Notes under the pieces: generated by a model | Seen by the model: only the letters and a program-made list of their open reading frames with translations | What the model was told of the DNA's origin: nothing | The model's database searches: none | Shown here: piece after piece, positions 1 to 5,116 of the stretch | How the letters are laid out: every line of letters starts with the position of its first letter | Numbering within the stretch: the first letter of the stretch is position 1 | Assembly (NCBI GenBank): GCA_023398155.1 | Contig: JAEWSV010000401.1 | Location: 1 to 5,116, forward strand | Direction: 5' to 3' | From: Spirochaetota bacterium | Lineage (GTDB): Bacteria; Spirochaetota; Spirochaetia; Treponematales; Breznakiellaceae | DNA length: 5,116 nt | Translations under genes and position numbers: made by a program

Positions 1-289
1 GCCATACCTCGTCCACGACCGAGTCGAAGTCGTCCAAGTCGGCCTCTCCCGCGGCGGCCCTGCGGCCGCGCTTCCTCCAGGCGTCGATGACCGCGTTCTT
101 CGCCGAGGCCCAGAGCCACGCCGCGAAGTCGCGGACCGGTTCCAACGAATCGAGATTCGTGATGGCCCGTACGACGACGTCGTGCAGGATGTCCTCGGCC
201 GCTTCGTCGCCGACGCGCCGCGATAGCCAGCCCAGGAGTTTGTTCCGCTCTTCGCGGTAGGTCACTTCCAGCGCGATGCTTCTTTTCAT
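1..289 (-). CDS. ECF-type RNA polymerase sigma-70 factor, N-terminal part (cut by left edge)
   Basis: The first 96 residues of a sigma-70 family factor are visible; the rest lies beyond the left edge. Residues about 12-45 fit sigma region 2.1-2.2, the core-polymerase contact, including the AEDILHDVVVRAI stretch (31-43), which resembles the usual DAEDLLQEVFLRA. Residues 51-77 (PVRDFAAWLWASAKNAVIDA, then WRKRGRR) fit region 2.3-2.4, which melts and reads the -10 element. Residues 82-95 form an acidic linker, and region 4 should follow off-window. The short N-terminus with no region 1 indicates the ECF group, whose members usually act with an anti-sigma factor or other signal. The ATG at 289 is preceded by GGGTGAAGG. 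A GTG three codons upstream is possible but overlaps that site. It lies 115 bases downstream of the histidine kinase on the same strand. The family call is firm; the ECF subgroup and regulon cannot be told. Confidence 0.88.
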   Translation of the reverse strand, partial: MKRSIALEVTYREERNKLLGWLSRRVGDEAAEDILHDVVVRAITNLDSLEPVRDFAAWLWASAKNAVIDAWRKRGRRAAAGEADLDDFDSVVDEVW

Positions 290-404
290 AGCCTTCACCC
301 AAGTAGACGCCGCGGAAGGGGAATTTGTATATCGAGGTCGTCGATTCGCGCGCGGGTTTCATCCCCCTCCGTTTGCCGCGGGGTGCGTACCTCGCCGCGC
401 GCCC
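290..404 (-). other. Intergenic gap between histidine kinase stop and sigma factor start
   Basis: This 115-base gap separates the kinase stop codon from the sigma start. It contains one A+T-rich island (322-332; minus strand GATATACAAAT) in an otherwise very G+C-rich stretch. The TATACA at 331-326 could be a -10 box for a sigma-gene promoter, with a leader of about 30 bases, but no matching -35 stands at the proper distance. A GAAACC at 360-355 resembles an ECF -35 element, but no clear partner -10 motif follows at the usual 16-17 bases. No hairpin with a T run marks a terminator after the kinase, so readthrough into the sigma gene is plausible. Confidence 0.3.
292..300 (-). promoter_or_regulatory. 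Ribosome binding site of the ECF sigma gene
   Basis: On the minus strand the sequence GGGTGAAGG lies directly before GCT-ATG... at 289. The GGTGA part matches the 3' portion of the consensus AAGGAGGTGA and is well spaced. It supports the ATG at 289 over the in-frame GTG at 298-296, which lies inside this site. Confidence 0.5.
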
Positions 405-2198
405 TTATTTGGGAAATACGAGGGTGAAACTTGCTCCGGTCCGGGAGGTCCAGGTCAACGTTCCTTCGAGCTGGCGCGAGAGGAGGAGGACGAGCGTCAT
501 CCCGAGCCCCGACCCGCTTTCCGGGTCGAAGTCCGCGCCGAGGCCGACGCCGTCGTCGGCGACCGTGAAGCGGAGGTCCGCGCCTTCGGCGGCGAGGGTG
601 ATCTTTATCGAACCGGCGCGTCCGCCGGGGAAGGCGTACTTGAACGCGTTCGTGACGAGTTCGTTGGCGATGAGGGCCAAGGGGATGGCGCGTTTGATGT
701 CGATGGGGACGCTTTCCATTCGGGTGACCAGCTTGATCCCGCGGCTGTCCGCGCCGAGGCTCATACCGAGATTCTCCAGGAGGGTGCCGAGGTAGACATC
801 GGCCGCGACCTCCATGACGCCGCCCGTCTGGTACAGCATGTCGTAGAGGGTGGCGAGGGCCACGACGCGCGACTCCAGTTTGCTCAACACCAGGCCCAGC
901 CGCTCGTCCTCGGTCCGTCCGGCTTCCAGGCTTACGAGGCTCGTGATGATGCCGAGGCCGTTCTTGACGCGGTGCTGGAATTCCTTGAACATCATTTCAA
1001 GGTCGGAAGTGCGCTGGCGTATTTTGGCTTCCAGGTTCGCGCGCTCCTCGTCCAGGAGCCGCATGGCGCGTTTCCTCCGGACGCCCGACCTGATGAGCGC
1101 GAACACGAGGGCGGTTTCCAGGACGAAGAGGGCGATGATGAGCGCCAGGTAGGGGCCGTATTCTTTGACGAAGCTCCGCCCCTCGAACAGTATCCGGCTG
1201 CCGATCGGCAACCGGCTATCGGCAATTTTCCAACGCCGCAGGGCCCGCGCGTCGAAGTAGTAGCCCATGCAGGACGTCGCGTACTCCTCTTGGGTTTCCG
1301 GGGCGCCCCGGTCGCCGTACGCGGCCGTCTTCCCCATCAGCCGGCCCAACTGATGGGCGCTTACGAGGTAGCCGCCGACGACGCCCGTGCCGAGCAGGGT
1401 GTCGAAGTGGGTGAAGACGGGTACCGGCGAAACGGCGGCGAGTTTCCGCGCCACGTCCGCGGGGACGAGCGGGGCTCCCGTCCTATCCCGCTGGACCGGG
1501 AGATAGAAGATCGCCGCACCCGGTCTGAGTGCCTTGGCTCTGTCGTACAAATCTTCCTCTAAAAAGGAATTCCAAAGCTCGAGCGTCGTTTCCGCAGGTA
1601 ATTGTTCGGCGAGGGCCCGCAGCTGGAGCGCGCGGGCTCGGCCGACGGCGCTTTCGTCCAATACCGCGACGATCCGTTCCGTATCCGGGAGGATCTCGGT
1701 GATGGTCGCCACCGCGCGGCCCAGGTCCATGGCAGAGGAGAAGCGGCGTTCCCCCGCCTTAGCCCGAGGATGCCGATCGAGGGGGGCATAGTGGAAGACG
1801 TACCGCCGCGCGTCCGGAAAAAGGTCGGGGAGGGAAAACAGCAGCTCCGCGGCCTGTTGACTCTCCGTCATTACGACGTCGATCCCGGCGGAAGCGTACT
1901 TTTCGGAAAGGTAGAGACCCCAAGCTTCCTTGCCTGCCGCCTTTCCGAGCCGGCTCGTATCCAGCGTCTCCTCGAAGATCGTGGGCTTGTCGCCGTTCGG
2001 TAGGTCGGCGACGGCGTCCCTGATCCCTTCGATCACCCCGCGCTCCCAGGGAAGGGAGTCGCCGTAGGAATAGATTATGAGCACCGCCGGCGGCCGCTCA
2101 TCCGCCGCGAGCATTCCGCCGATGAGACATAAGAAAACCGCCGCTAGGACGCGAAGCCCGCGGTCGGAGAACGGACGCTTTCCTGACTGGGGATACAT
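405..2198 (-). CDS. Membrane sensor histidine kinase: ABC substrate-binding-like sensor with HisKA_2 and HATPase_c
   Basis: A complete protein of 597 residues. Residues 14-32 are a hydrophobic export signal or anchor. About 35-340 form a periplasmic domain resembling the ABC_sub_bind sensor of kinases: it opens with VLIIYSYGDSLPWERGVIEGI (39-59, motif read as LIIYSYGDSLPW), then EETLDTSR and IDVVMTESQQAAELL. A membrane helix lies at about 346-370, followed by a short coiled coil (376-400). The HisKA_2 dimerisation box is FKEFQHRVKNGLGIITSLVS, with phospho-accepting H409. The ATPase domain shows the N box NELVTNAFKYAFP (N512, N517), the G1 box DDGVGL (548-553) and the G2 box GSGLGM (562-567). 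No PAS, HAMP or receiver domain is present. The reading frame is open far upstream, but the ATG at 2198 precedes the signal segment directly and has GGGGGCGAGG just before it. The partner regulator is not in view; the next gene downstream is an ECF sigma factor. The ligand is unknown. Confidence 0.92.
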   Translation of the reverse strand: MYPQSGKRPFSDRGLRVLAAVFLCLIGGMLAADERPPAVLIIYSYGDSLPWERGVIEGIRDAVADLPNGDKPTIFEETLDTSRLGKAAGKEAWGLYLSEKYASAGIDVVMTESQQAAELLFSLPDLFPDARRYVFHYAPLDRHPRAKAGERRFSSAMDLGRAVATITEILPDTERIVAVLDESAVGRARALQLRALAEQLPAETTLELWNSFLEEDLYDRAKALRPGAAIFYLPVQRDRTGAPLVPADVARKLAAVSPVPVFTHFDTLLGTGVVGGYLVSAHQLGRLMGKTAAYGDRGAPETQEEYATSCMGYYFDARALRRWKIADSRLPIGSRILFEGRSFVKEYGPYLALIIALFVLETALVFALIRSGVRRKRAMRLLDEERANLEAKIRQRTSDLEMMFKEFQHRVKNGLGIITSLVSLEAGRTEDERLGLVLSKLESRVVALATLYDMLYQTGGVMEVAADVYLGTLLENLGMSLGADSRGIKLVTRMESVPIDIKRAIPLALIANELVTNAFKYAFPGGRAGSIKITLAAEGADLRFTVADDGVGLGADFDPESGSGLGMTLVLLLSRQLEGTLTWTSRTGASFTLVFPK

Positions 2199-2200
2199 GG

Positions 2201-2210
2201 CCTCGCCCCC
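2201..2210 (-). promoter_or_regulatory. Weak ribosome binding site of the histidine kinase
   Basis: On the minus strand GGGGGCGAGG ends two bases before the ATG at 2198. It is purine-rich but not a canonical GGAGG, and its 3' end sits close to the start. It decides the start only together with the signal peptide that begins right after this ATG; the open frame upstream (to about 2372) runs into the divergent transporter and has no protein-like sequence. Confidence 0.35.
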
Positions 2211-2221
2211 GTAATGCGAAC

Positions 2222-2235
2222 GAATATCGAAATTC
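2222..2235. promoter_or_regulatory. Near-perfect 14-bp palindrome, possible operator
   Basis: GAATATCGAAATTC reads the same on both strands except for one mismatched pair (12 of 14 positions symmetric, centred on TCGA). It lies in the 139-base divergent region, 24 bases upstream of the kinase start. The place suits a repressor or activator site, but it is a single copy and could be chance in an A+T-rich island. Confidence 0.25.
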
Positions 2236-2250
2236 TCGCTTATTTCTCCA

Positions 2251-2278
2251 TTGTGCGCAAGCCGTCGGGGCGTATACG
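2251..2278 (+). promoter_or_regulatory. Possible promoter of the first EamA transporter
   Basis: TTGTGC (2251-2256) and TATACG (2273-2278) are separated by 16 bases, giving partial matches to TTGACA and TATAAT (3 of 6 and 4 of 6). Transcription would start near 2285 and leave a leader of roughly 50 bases. This is the best sigma-70-like pair I could see between the kinase and this gene, but the match is weak. Confidence 0.25.
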
Positions 2279-2327
2279 GACGGCGCGGCGCTAGATGGAC
2301 GATCCTGTTCTCCGCATACTGGAAGGC

Positions 2328-2331
2328 GGAG
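2328..2331 (+). promoter_or_regulatory. Ribosome binding site of the first EamA transporter
   Basis: GGAG lies six bases before the ATG at 2338, a standard distance. It selects this start over non-ATG starts further upstream (for example TTG at 2251), which would add an Arg-rich leader ahead of the first membrane helix. Confidence 0.6.
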
Positions 2332-2337
2332 CGTCGC

Positions 2338-3252
2338 ATGAAATACATCCTGCTCTTCGTGCCTATCCTCATGTGGAGTTACGTCGGGATCTTGGTGAAG
2401 GCGGCGGCCTTCGCCTTTTCGCCCGCGCTCATCAGTTTCTTCCGTTTTTTTTTCGGGGTCGCGTTCCTGGGGCTCTACCACGCGGTTACGCGGAAGCGGC
2501 CTCGGCTCGTGTTCGGCGACGCCTGGATTTGGGTCGCCGCCGCGGCCAAGGCGATCAATTACGTCGCCGAGAACGGGGCCATCACGCGCGGGGCTTCATG
2601 GGGCTATATCGTGGAGCAGCCTATCCAGGCGACGGCGCTCCTTATCATTTCCGCGCTCTACTTCCGCGAGCGGCCGGGAATGCGGAAGCTCTCGGCCGCC
2701 TTCCTCTGCATCGTCGGCGCCCTCCTGGTCGGGGTGAAAGGCTTTTCGGCGGTCCGCGCTGGCGGCGCCATGGATTTCCTGCTCTTCGCCGTGGCGGCCT
2801 TGGGGTCTTCCGCCCATATGATGGGCCAGAAGATCCTCATGGGCCGGATGGATTCGGGCAGCATGAACCTCAGCGTCTTCTTGATCGCGAGCGTATTCAC
2901 CGCCCTCCCGCTGCCCTTCTCAGGGCCGGCTCTCTTGGGCCCCCTTTCCCCGTTTCCTGTCGTCGCCGCGGTTTCCCTCGGCTTCATCACCGGCGCGAGC
3001 TTCCTCATCTGGGGAGTCGCCCTGACGCGGTTCTCCTTCATGACCACGGGCATCTTCGCTAATTCCCTCGGCCTGTTCGCCCTGCTCTGGGGCGTCCTCC
3101 TGCGGGGAGAGATGCCGGACGCCTGGTCGCTCGCGGGTACGGCCGTCTTCATCTCAGGGCTGCTCGTCATGAACCTGCCTTCGCGCGGGAGCGCTTCCGG
3201 GGCGGGAGCGAGCGGCGAGGCCGGAGACCGTCCGCGGCGACGCCGAGGATGA
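2338..3252 (+). CDS. EamA/DMT-superfamily transporter, 304 aa (first of three)
   Basis: An inner-membrane protein with about ten hydrophobic helices, near 2-20, 27-49, 62-80, 88-109, 117-134, 146-167, 177-198, 206-228, 234-256 and 263-280. This is the two-times-five-helix layout and usual length (about 300 residues) of EamA drug/metabolite exporters. Repeat one has the family pattern ENGAI (78-82), then a helix ending in YFRERP, then GALLVGVKG. Repeat two has FLIWGVALTRFSFMTTGIF and ends in GTAVFISGLLVMNL. The substrate cannot be told; the family exports amino acids, metabolites and drugs. Residues 281-304 are a Gly/Ala/Arg-rich tail after the last helix, encoded entirely in the 86-base overlap with the convergent transporter. 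A run of nine T (2445-2453) encodes R36-F39 and is unusual in such a G+C-rich gene. It diverges from the kinase gene. The family call is firm. Confidence 0.9.
   Translation: MKYILLFVPILMWSYVGILVKAAAFAFSPALISFFRFFFGVAFLGLYHAVTRKRPRLVFGDAWIWVAAAAKAINYVAENGAITRGASWGYIVEQPIQATALLIISALYFRERPGMRKLSAAFLCIVGALLVGVKGFSAVRAGGAMDFLLFAVAALGSSAHMMGQKILMGRMDSGSMNLSVFLIASVFTALPLPFSGPALLGPLSPFPVVAAVSLGFITGASFLIWGVALTRFSFMTTGIFANSLGLFALLWGVLLRGEMPDAWSLAGTAVFISGLLVMNLPSRGSASGAGASGEAGDRPRRRRG
2445..2453 (+). repeat. Homopolymer run of nine T inside the transporter gene
   Basis: Nine consecutive T residues cover the last base of Arg36, the codons TTT-TTT and the first two bases of TTC for Phe37-39. Elsewhere in this gene Phe is almost always TTC. 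Loss or gain of one T would throw the protein out of frame just after the second membrane helix begins. Confidence 0.95.
3167..3252. other. 86-base tail-to-tail overlap of two transporter genes
   Basis: The plus-strand transporter stops at 3252 and the minus-strand one stops at 3167, so their 3' ends share 86 bases. Both proteins spend this stretch on basic, low-complexity tails beyond their last membrane helix (RPRRRRG on one strand; RPRRSLPPRKRSRAKAGS on the other). No terminator hairpin with a T run was seen here. Confidence 0.85.
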
Positions 3253-4096
3253 TGAGGACGCCGCCGATCGCCGAAAGGCGCGTGACCGACTCGCCGAGGA
3301 GCGCCGCGCTGAGCGCCGTGTTTACGAGCGGAACCGCGTATACGTAGGTGTTCGCGCGGACCGCTCCGAGGATCGCGATCGCCCGGTTCCAGAGCGCGTA
3401 GGCCACGGCGGAGGCGAGCGCGGACAGGAAGACGAAGGACGGTAGGACGAAGGGCTCCGCGAAGCGCGTCCATATCGGCGCGGGGGCCGCGGCGCGCCAT
3501 TCGGCGGCCAGGAAGGGGAGGGCGCCGAGCAGGCCCCAGACGAAGGTGCGCAGCACCGCCGCGAACGGGGGGATCCCGTCTCCGACGCCCTTCATGAGTA
3601 CCGAATAAACGGCGAAGGAGACGGCCGCGCCGAAGGCGAGGAGATCCCCCATCGGGTTCAGCCTGAGTACGCGGCCGTTGAGCACCACGAGGAAGACGCC
3701 CGCTCCCGCGACGGCGAGCCCGATCCAAAAAGATCGCCGCAGGACCTCTCCGGTCGCGAGGAGCCGGGAGGCCGCGGCCGTCAAGAGCGGGATGACCGCC
3801 ACTATCAGGCCGACGTTGACCGAGTCCGTAGCCGCCAAGGCCCCGTTCTCCGCGAGGTAGTACGCGGTGATGCCCGCGAGCCCCGCCGCCGCCAGGCGAA
3901 GTTCCGTCTGCGCCCCGTAGAATCGGAGGGTTCCGCGCCCCGCGGGCGCCACGATCGCAGCGGCGAGCGCGAAGCGTATCGCCAGGACCTCCGTCGGCGA
4001 AAACGAGCGCAAGAGCACCTTGGTGACGACGAAAGTGCTTCCCCATACGAGTATGACGAACGCGGCCATCGCATGGCCTTTCCATGTCTTGTTCAT
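3167..4096 (-). CDS. EamA/DMT-superfamily transporter, 309 aa (second of three)
   Basis: A complete ten-helix inner-membrane exporter of the EamA family, with helices near 10-30, 34-51, 67-88, 93-113, 122-140, 149-169, 178-197, 218-238, 243-267 and 272-290. Helix 1 has the family motif ILVWGSTFVVTKVLL (15-29), helices 3-4 have AENGALAATDSVNVGLI (82-98), and repeat two has the strong signature AYALWNRAIAILGAVRAN (232-249) followed by YAVPLVNTALSAALLGES (253-270). The last 19 residues are a basic tail (RPRRSLPPRKRSRAKAGS). Start choice: the frame is open to 4258, but the ATG at 4096 has GGAGG six bases upstream and leads straight into helix 1. It converges on and overlaps the first transporter by 86 bases and diverges from the third. 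The substrate is unknown; amino acid or metabolite efflux is the usual role of the family. Confidence 0.93.
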   Translation of the reverse strand: MNKTWKGHAMAAFVILVWGSTFVVTKVLLRSFSPTEVLAIRFALAAAIVAPAGRGTLRFYGAQTELRLAAAGLAGITAYYLAENGALAATDSVNVGLIVAVIPLLTAAASRLLATGEVLRRSFWIGLAVAGAGVFLVVLNGRVLRLNPMGDLLAFGAAVSFAVYSVLMKGVGDGIPPFAAVLRTFVWGLLGALPFLAAEWRAAAPAPIWTRFAEPFVLPSFVFLSALASAVAYALWNRAIAILGAVRANTYVYAVPLVNTALSAALLGESVTRLSAIGGVLIILGVAADGLRPRRSLPPRKRSRAKAGS

Positions 4097-4102
4097 TCGA
4101 AG

Positions 4103-4107
4103 CCTCC
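4103..4107 (-). promoter_or_regulatory. Strong ribosome binding site of the second EamA transporter
   Basis: A perfect GGAGG on the minus strand stands six bases before the ATG at 4096. It is the clearest Shine-Dalgarno site in the window and rejects the longer reading up to 4258, which would overlap the third transporter and add about 54 residues without family character. Confidence 0.85.
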
Positions 4108-4141
4108 GGCGGCCATTTTCTATGAAGGAACGGGGGCGGTC

Positions 4142-4173
4142 TTGTACGAAATAGTCAAACTCTATGGTATATT
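4142..4173 (+). promoter_or_regulatory. Possible promoter of the third EamA transporter
   Basis: An A+T-rich patch in the 85-base divergent region holds TATATT (4168-4173, 5 of 6 to TATAAT) ending eight bases before the ATG at 4182. TTGTAC (4142-4147) is the only -35-like hexamer, but its spacing to TATATT is 20 bases. The alternative TATGGT (4163-4168) gives a spacer of 15. If TATATT is the -10, transcription begins at or next to the ATG. Confidence 0.35.
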
Positions 4174-4181
4174 CGCGCCCC

Positions 4182-5116
4182 ATGAGGACCAACGCGCCCG
4201 CGCTATTCGCGGGCTTGACCGCGGCCGCCATCTGGGGCGGTATGTACGCCGTGAGCAAAGTCGTGCTCCAGGTGATTCCGCCCTTCGCCCTGCTCAGCCT
4301 GAGGCTGCTCCTCGGTTTCGTCTCGCTCGCCGCTATCGCCTTCCTCAGGCGGCTCCTTCCCGGAACGGGAAGGCGGGGGCTCCGCCTGGGCGGCCGCGAC
4401 CTGGCCGCCGCGTTGGCCGTGGGTTTCGTCGGTTACGGTATCTCTTTGGGCTTCCAGTTCGTCGGGACCAAGCTTTCCACCGCTTCGGTCGCTTCACTCG
4501 TGACCTCGGCGACGCCCGCCCTGGTCCTGCCCTTCGCGGTGATACTGCTCAGGGAAAAGGTCACGGCGCGGCGCCTCGCGTCGCTCGTCACCGCCACCCT
4601 CGGCGTGCTGGCCATCGTGGAACCGTGGAACGCGCTTACCGCCGCGACGGCCGCCGCGGCTTCAGTGCAGACGGCCGCTGCCGGGGCTATCGATCCGGCG
4701 TTGCTCGGTAACCTCTGCCTCATCGTCGCGGCCGCGACGTGGGCCCTCTATTCCGTGCTCGTGCGTAAGGTCTCGGCCTCGGCCGACCTGCTTTCCTCCA
4801 GCGCGGTCATGCTCCTCGGCGGCCTTCCCACGAGCCTCATCCTCGGTTCTCGGGAGATCTCCGCGATCGGGCTCGGTACCATCGACTTTCCGATCGTGGC
4901 GGGCGTGCTCTTCCTCGGCGTGGTCTCCACCGCCCTCGCCATGTTCCTCTGGAACTACGCCTTCGCCAAGCTGAGCGCTTCCACCGCCTCCCTTACCTTC
5001 TTCGCCCAACCCGTCGTCGGCGCCTTGCTCGGCTGGGCCTTCCTCGGCGAGCGGATCACGCCGCTCTTCTTGGCGGGCGGCGCCCTCATCGGCGCCGGCC
5101 TCGTCATCGCGCGCAA
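4182..5116 (+). CDS. EamA/DMT-superfamily transporter, 311 aa visible, 3' end cut by window edge (third of three)
   Basis: The frame is open from the ATG at 4182 to the right edge, giving 311 residues and nearly the whole protein. Ten helices are visible near 8-30, 34-56, 74-94, 102-124, 130-147, 171-193, 203-222, 237-259, 265-288 and 294-311, typical of an EamA inner-membrane exporter. Family motifs are AAAIWGGMYAVSKVVL (14-29), FQFVGTKLSTASVASLV (91-107), LLREKVTARRLAS (122-134), ATWALYSVLVRKVS (185-198), MFLWNYAFAKLSASTASL (254-271) and QPVVGALLGWAFLGERIT (276-293). The linker between helices 5 and 6 is long and alanine-rich (151-169). No Shine-Dalgarno is seen before 4182. An in-frame ATG at 4164 would add MVYSRP, also without one. 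It diverges from the second transporter. The family call is firm; the substrate is unknown. Confidence 0.9.
   Translation, partial: MRTNAPALFAGLTAAAIWGGMYAVSKVVLQVIPPFALLSLRLLLGFVSLAAIAFLRRLLPGTGRRGLRLGGRDLAAALAVGFVGYGISLGFQFVGTKLSTASVASLVTSATPALVLPFAVILLREKVTARRLASLVTATLGVLAIVEPWNALTAATAAAASVQTAAAGAIDPALLGNLCLIVAAATWALYSVLVRKVSASADLLSSSAVMLLGGLPTSLILGSREISAIGLGTIDFPIVAGVLFLGVVSTALAMFLWNYAFAKLSASTASLTFFAQPVVGALLGWAFLGERITPLFLAGGALIGAGLVIAR

Noticed and set aside
326..360. ECF-type autoregulatory promoter (GAAACC at 360-355) before the sigma factor gene
   Set aside because: The -35-like motif is present, but no CGTC or TCTA-like -10 motif stands 15-17 bases downstream, so autoregulation cannot be claimed.
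348..402. Inverted repeat GCGCGCGG / CCGCGCGC (348-355 and 395-402) after the kinase gene as a terminator
   Set aside because: The arms are 39 bases apart, the sequence is simple alternating G/C that recurs by chance in this composition, and no T run follows.
276..1562. Open frame of 428 codons on the plus strand, antisense to the histidine kinase
   Set aside because: It mirrors a kinase with unambiguous H, N, G1 and G2 boxes. Its own translation is rich in Arg, Glu, Gly and Ala with no recognisable fold, as expected for a shadow frame in G+C-rich DNA.
2658..4085. Open frame of 475 codons on the minus strand spanning both convergent transporters
   Set aside because: It covers two genes with clear EamA motifs in other frames, and its product is Arg/Gly/Pro-rich low-complexity sequence with no membrane segments or motif.
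4117..4158. Minus-strand promoter of the second transporter using TTGACT (4158-4153) and TAGAAA (4122-4117)
   Set aside because: TTGACT matches the -35 consensus at 5 of 6 bases, but the spacing to the only -10-like hexamer is 30 bases, far from 17, and the properly spaced position is G+C-rich.
4073..4711. Open frame of 212 codons on the plus strand overlapping the third transporter
   Set aside because: It starts inside the second transporter and runs out of frame with the well-supported EamA protein beginning at 4182; its composition is Arg/Gly/Pro-rich.

Overview
This is a G+C-rich bacterial window (roughly two thirds G+C by eye, with codons strongly biased to G or C in the third position). 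It looks chromosomal: all five genes have recognisable bacterial folds, and no mobile-element, phage, CRISPR, tRNA or rRNA signature was seen. A periplasmic-sensor histidine kinase next to an ECF sigma factor suggests a free-living, signal-responsive bacterium with an outer membrane, such as a spirochaete or a (delta)proteobacterium. The phylum cannot be fixed from this sequence alone.

Layout from left to right. (1) 1-289, minus: the N-terminal 96 residues of an ECF-type sigma-70 factor, cut by the left edge. (2) 405-2198, minus: a complete 597-residue membrane histidine kinase. It has an ABC-type substrate-binding-like periplasmic sensor, one central membrane segment, and a HisKA_2-type dimerisation and ATPase core. 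It reads toward the sigma factor with a 115-base gap. (3) 2338-3252, plus: a complete EamA/DMT-family transporter, divergent from the kinase across 139 bases. (4) 3167-4096, minus: a second complete EamA/DMT transporter that converges on the first and overlaps its 3' end by 86 bases. (5) 4182 to the right edge, plus: a third EamA/DMT transporter, divergent from the second across 85 bases and lacking only its last few codons.

The left half therefore looks like a signalling unit (kinase, then sigma factor; no response regulator or anti-sigma factor is visible here). The right half is a cluster of three clearly different ten-helix drug/metabolite exporters arranged divergent, convergent, divergent rather than as an operon. 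No substrate can be assigned to any of them. The kinase shares a divergent intergenic region with the first transporter, so co-regulation is possible but is only an inference.

I did not find a convincing new multi-gene system. The points most worth a second look are a nine-T run inside the first transporter gene, the 86-base tail-to-tail overlap in which both proteins gain basic tails, the kinase/ECF sigma pairing without a visible partner, and the start of the third transporter, which lacks a Shine-Dalgarno sequence and has a -10-like box almost touching the ATG.
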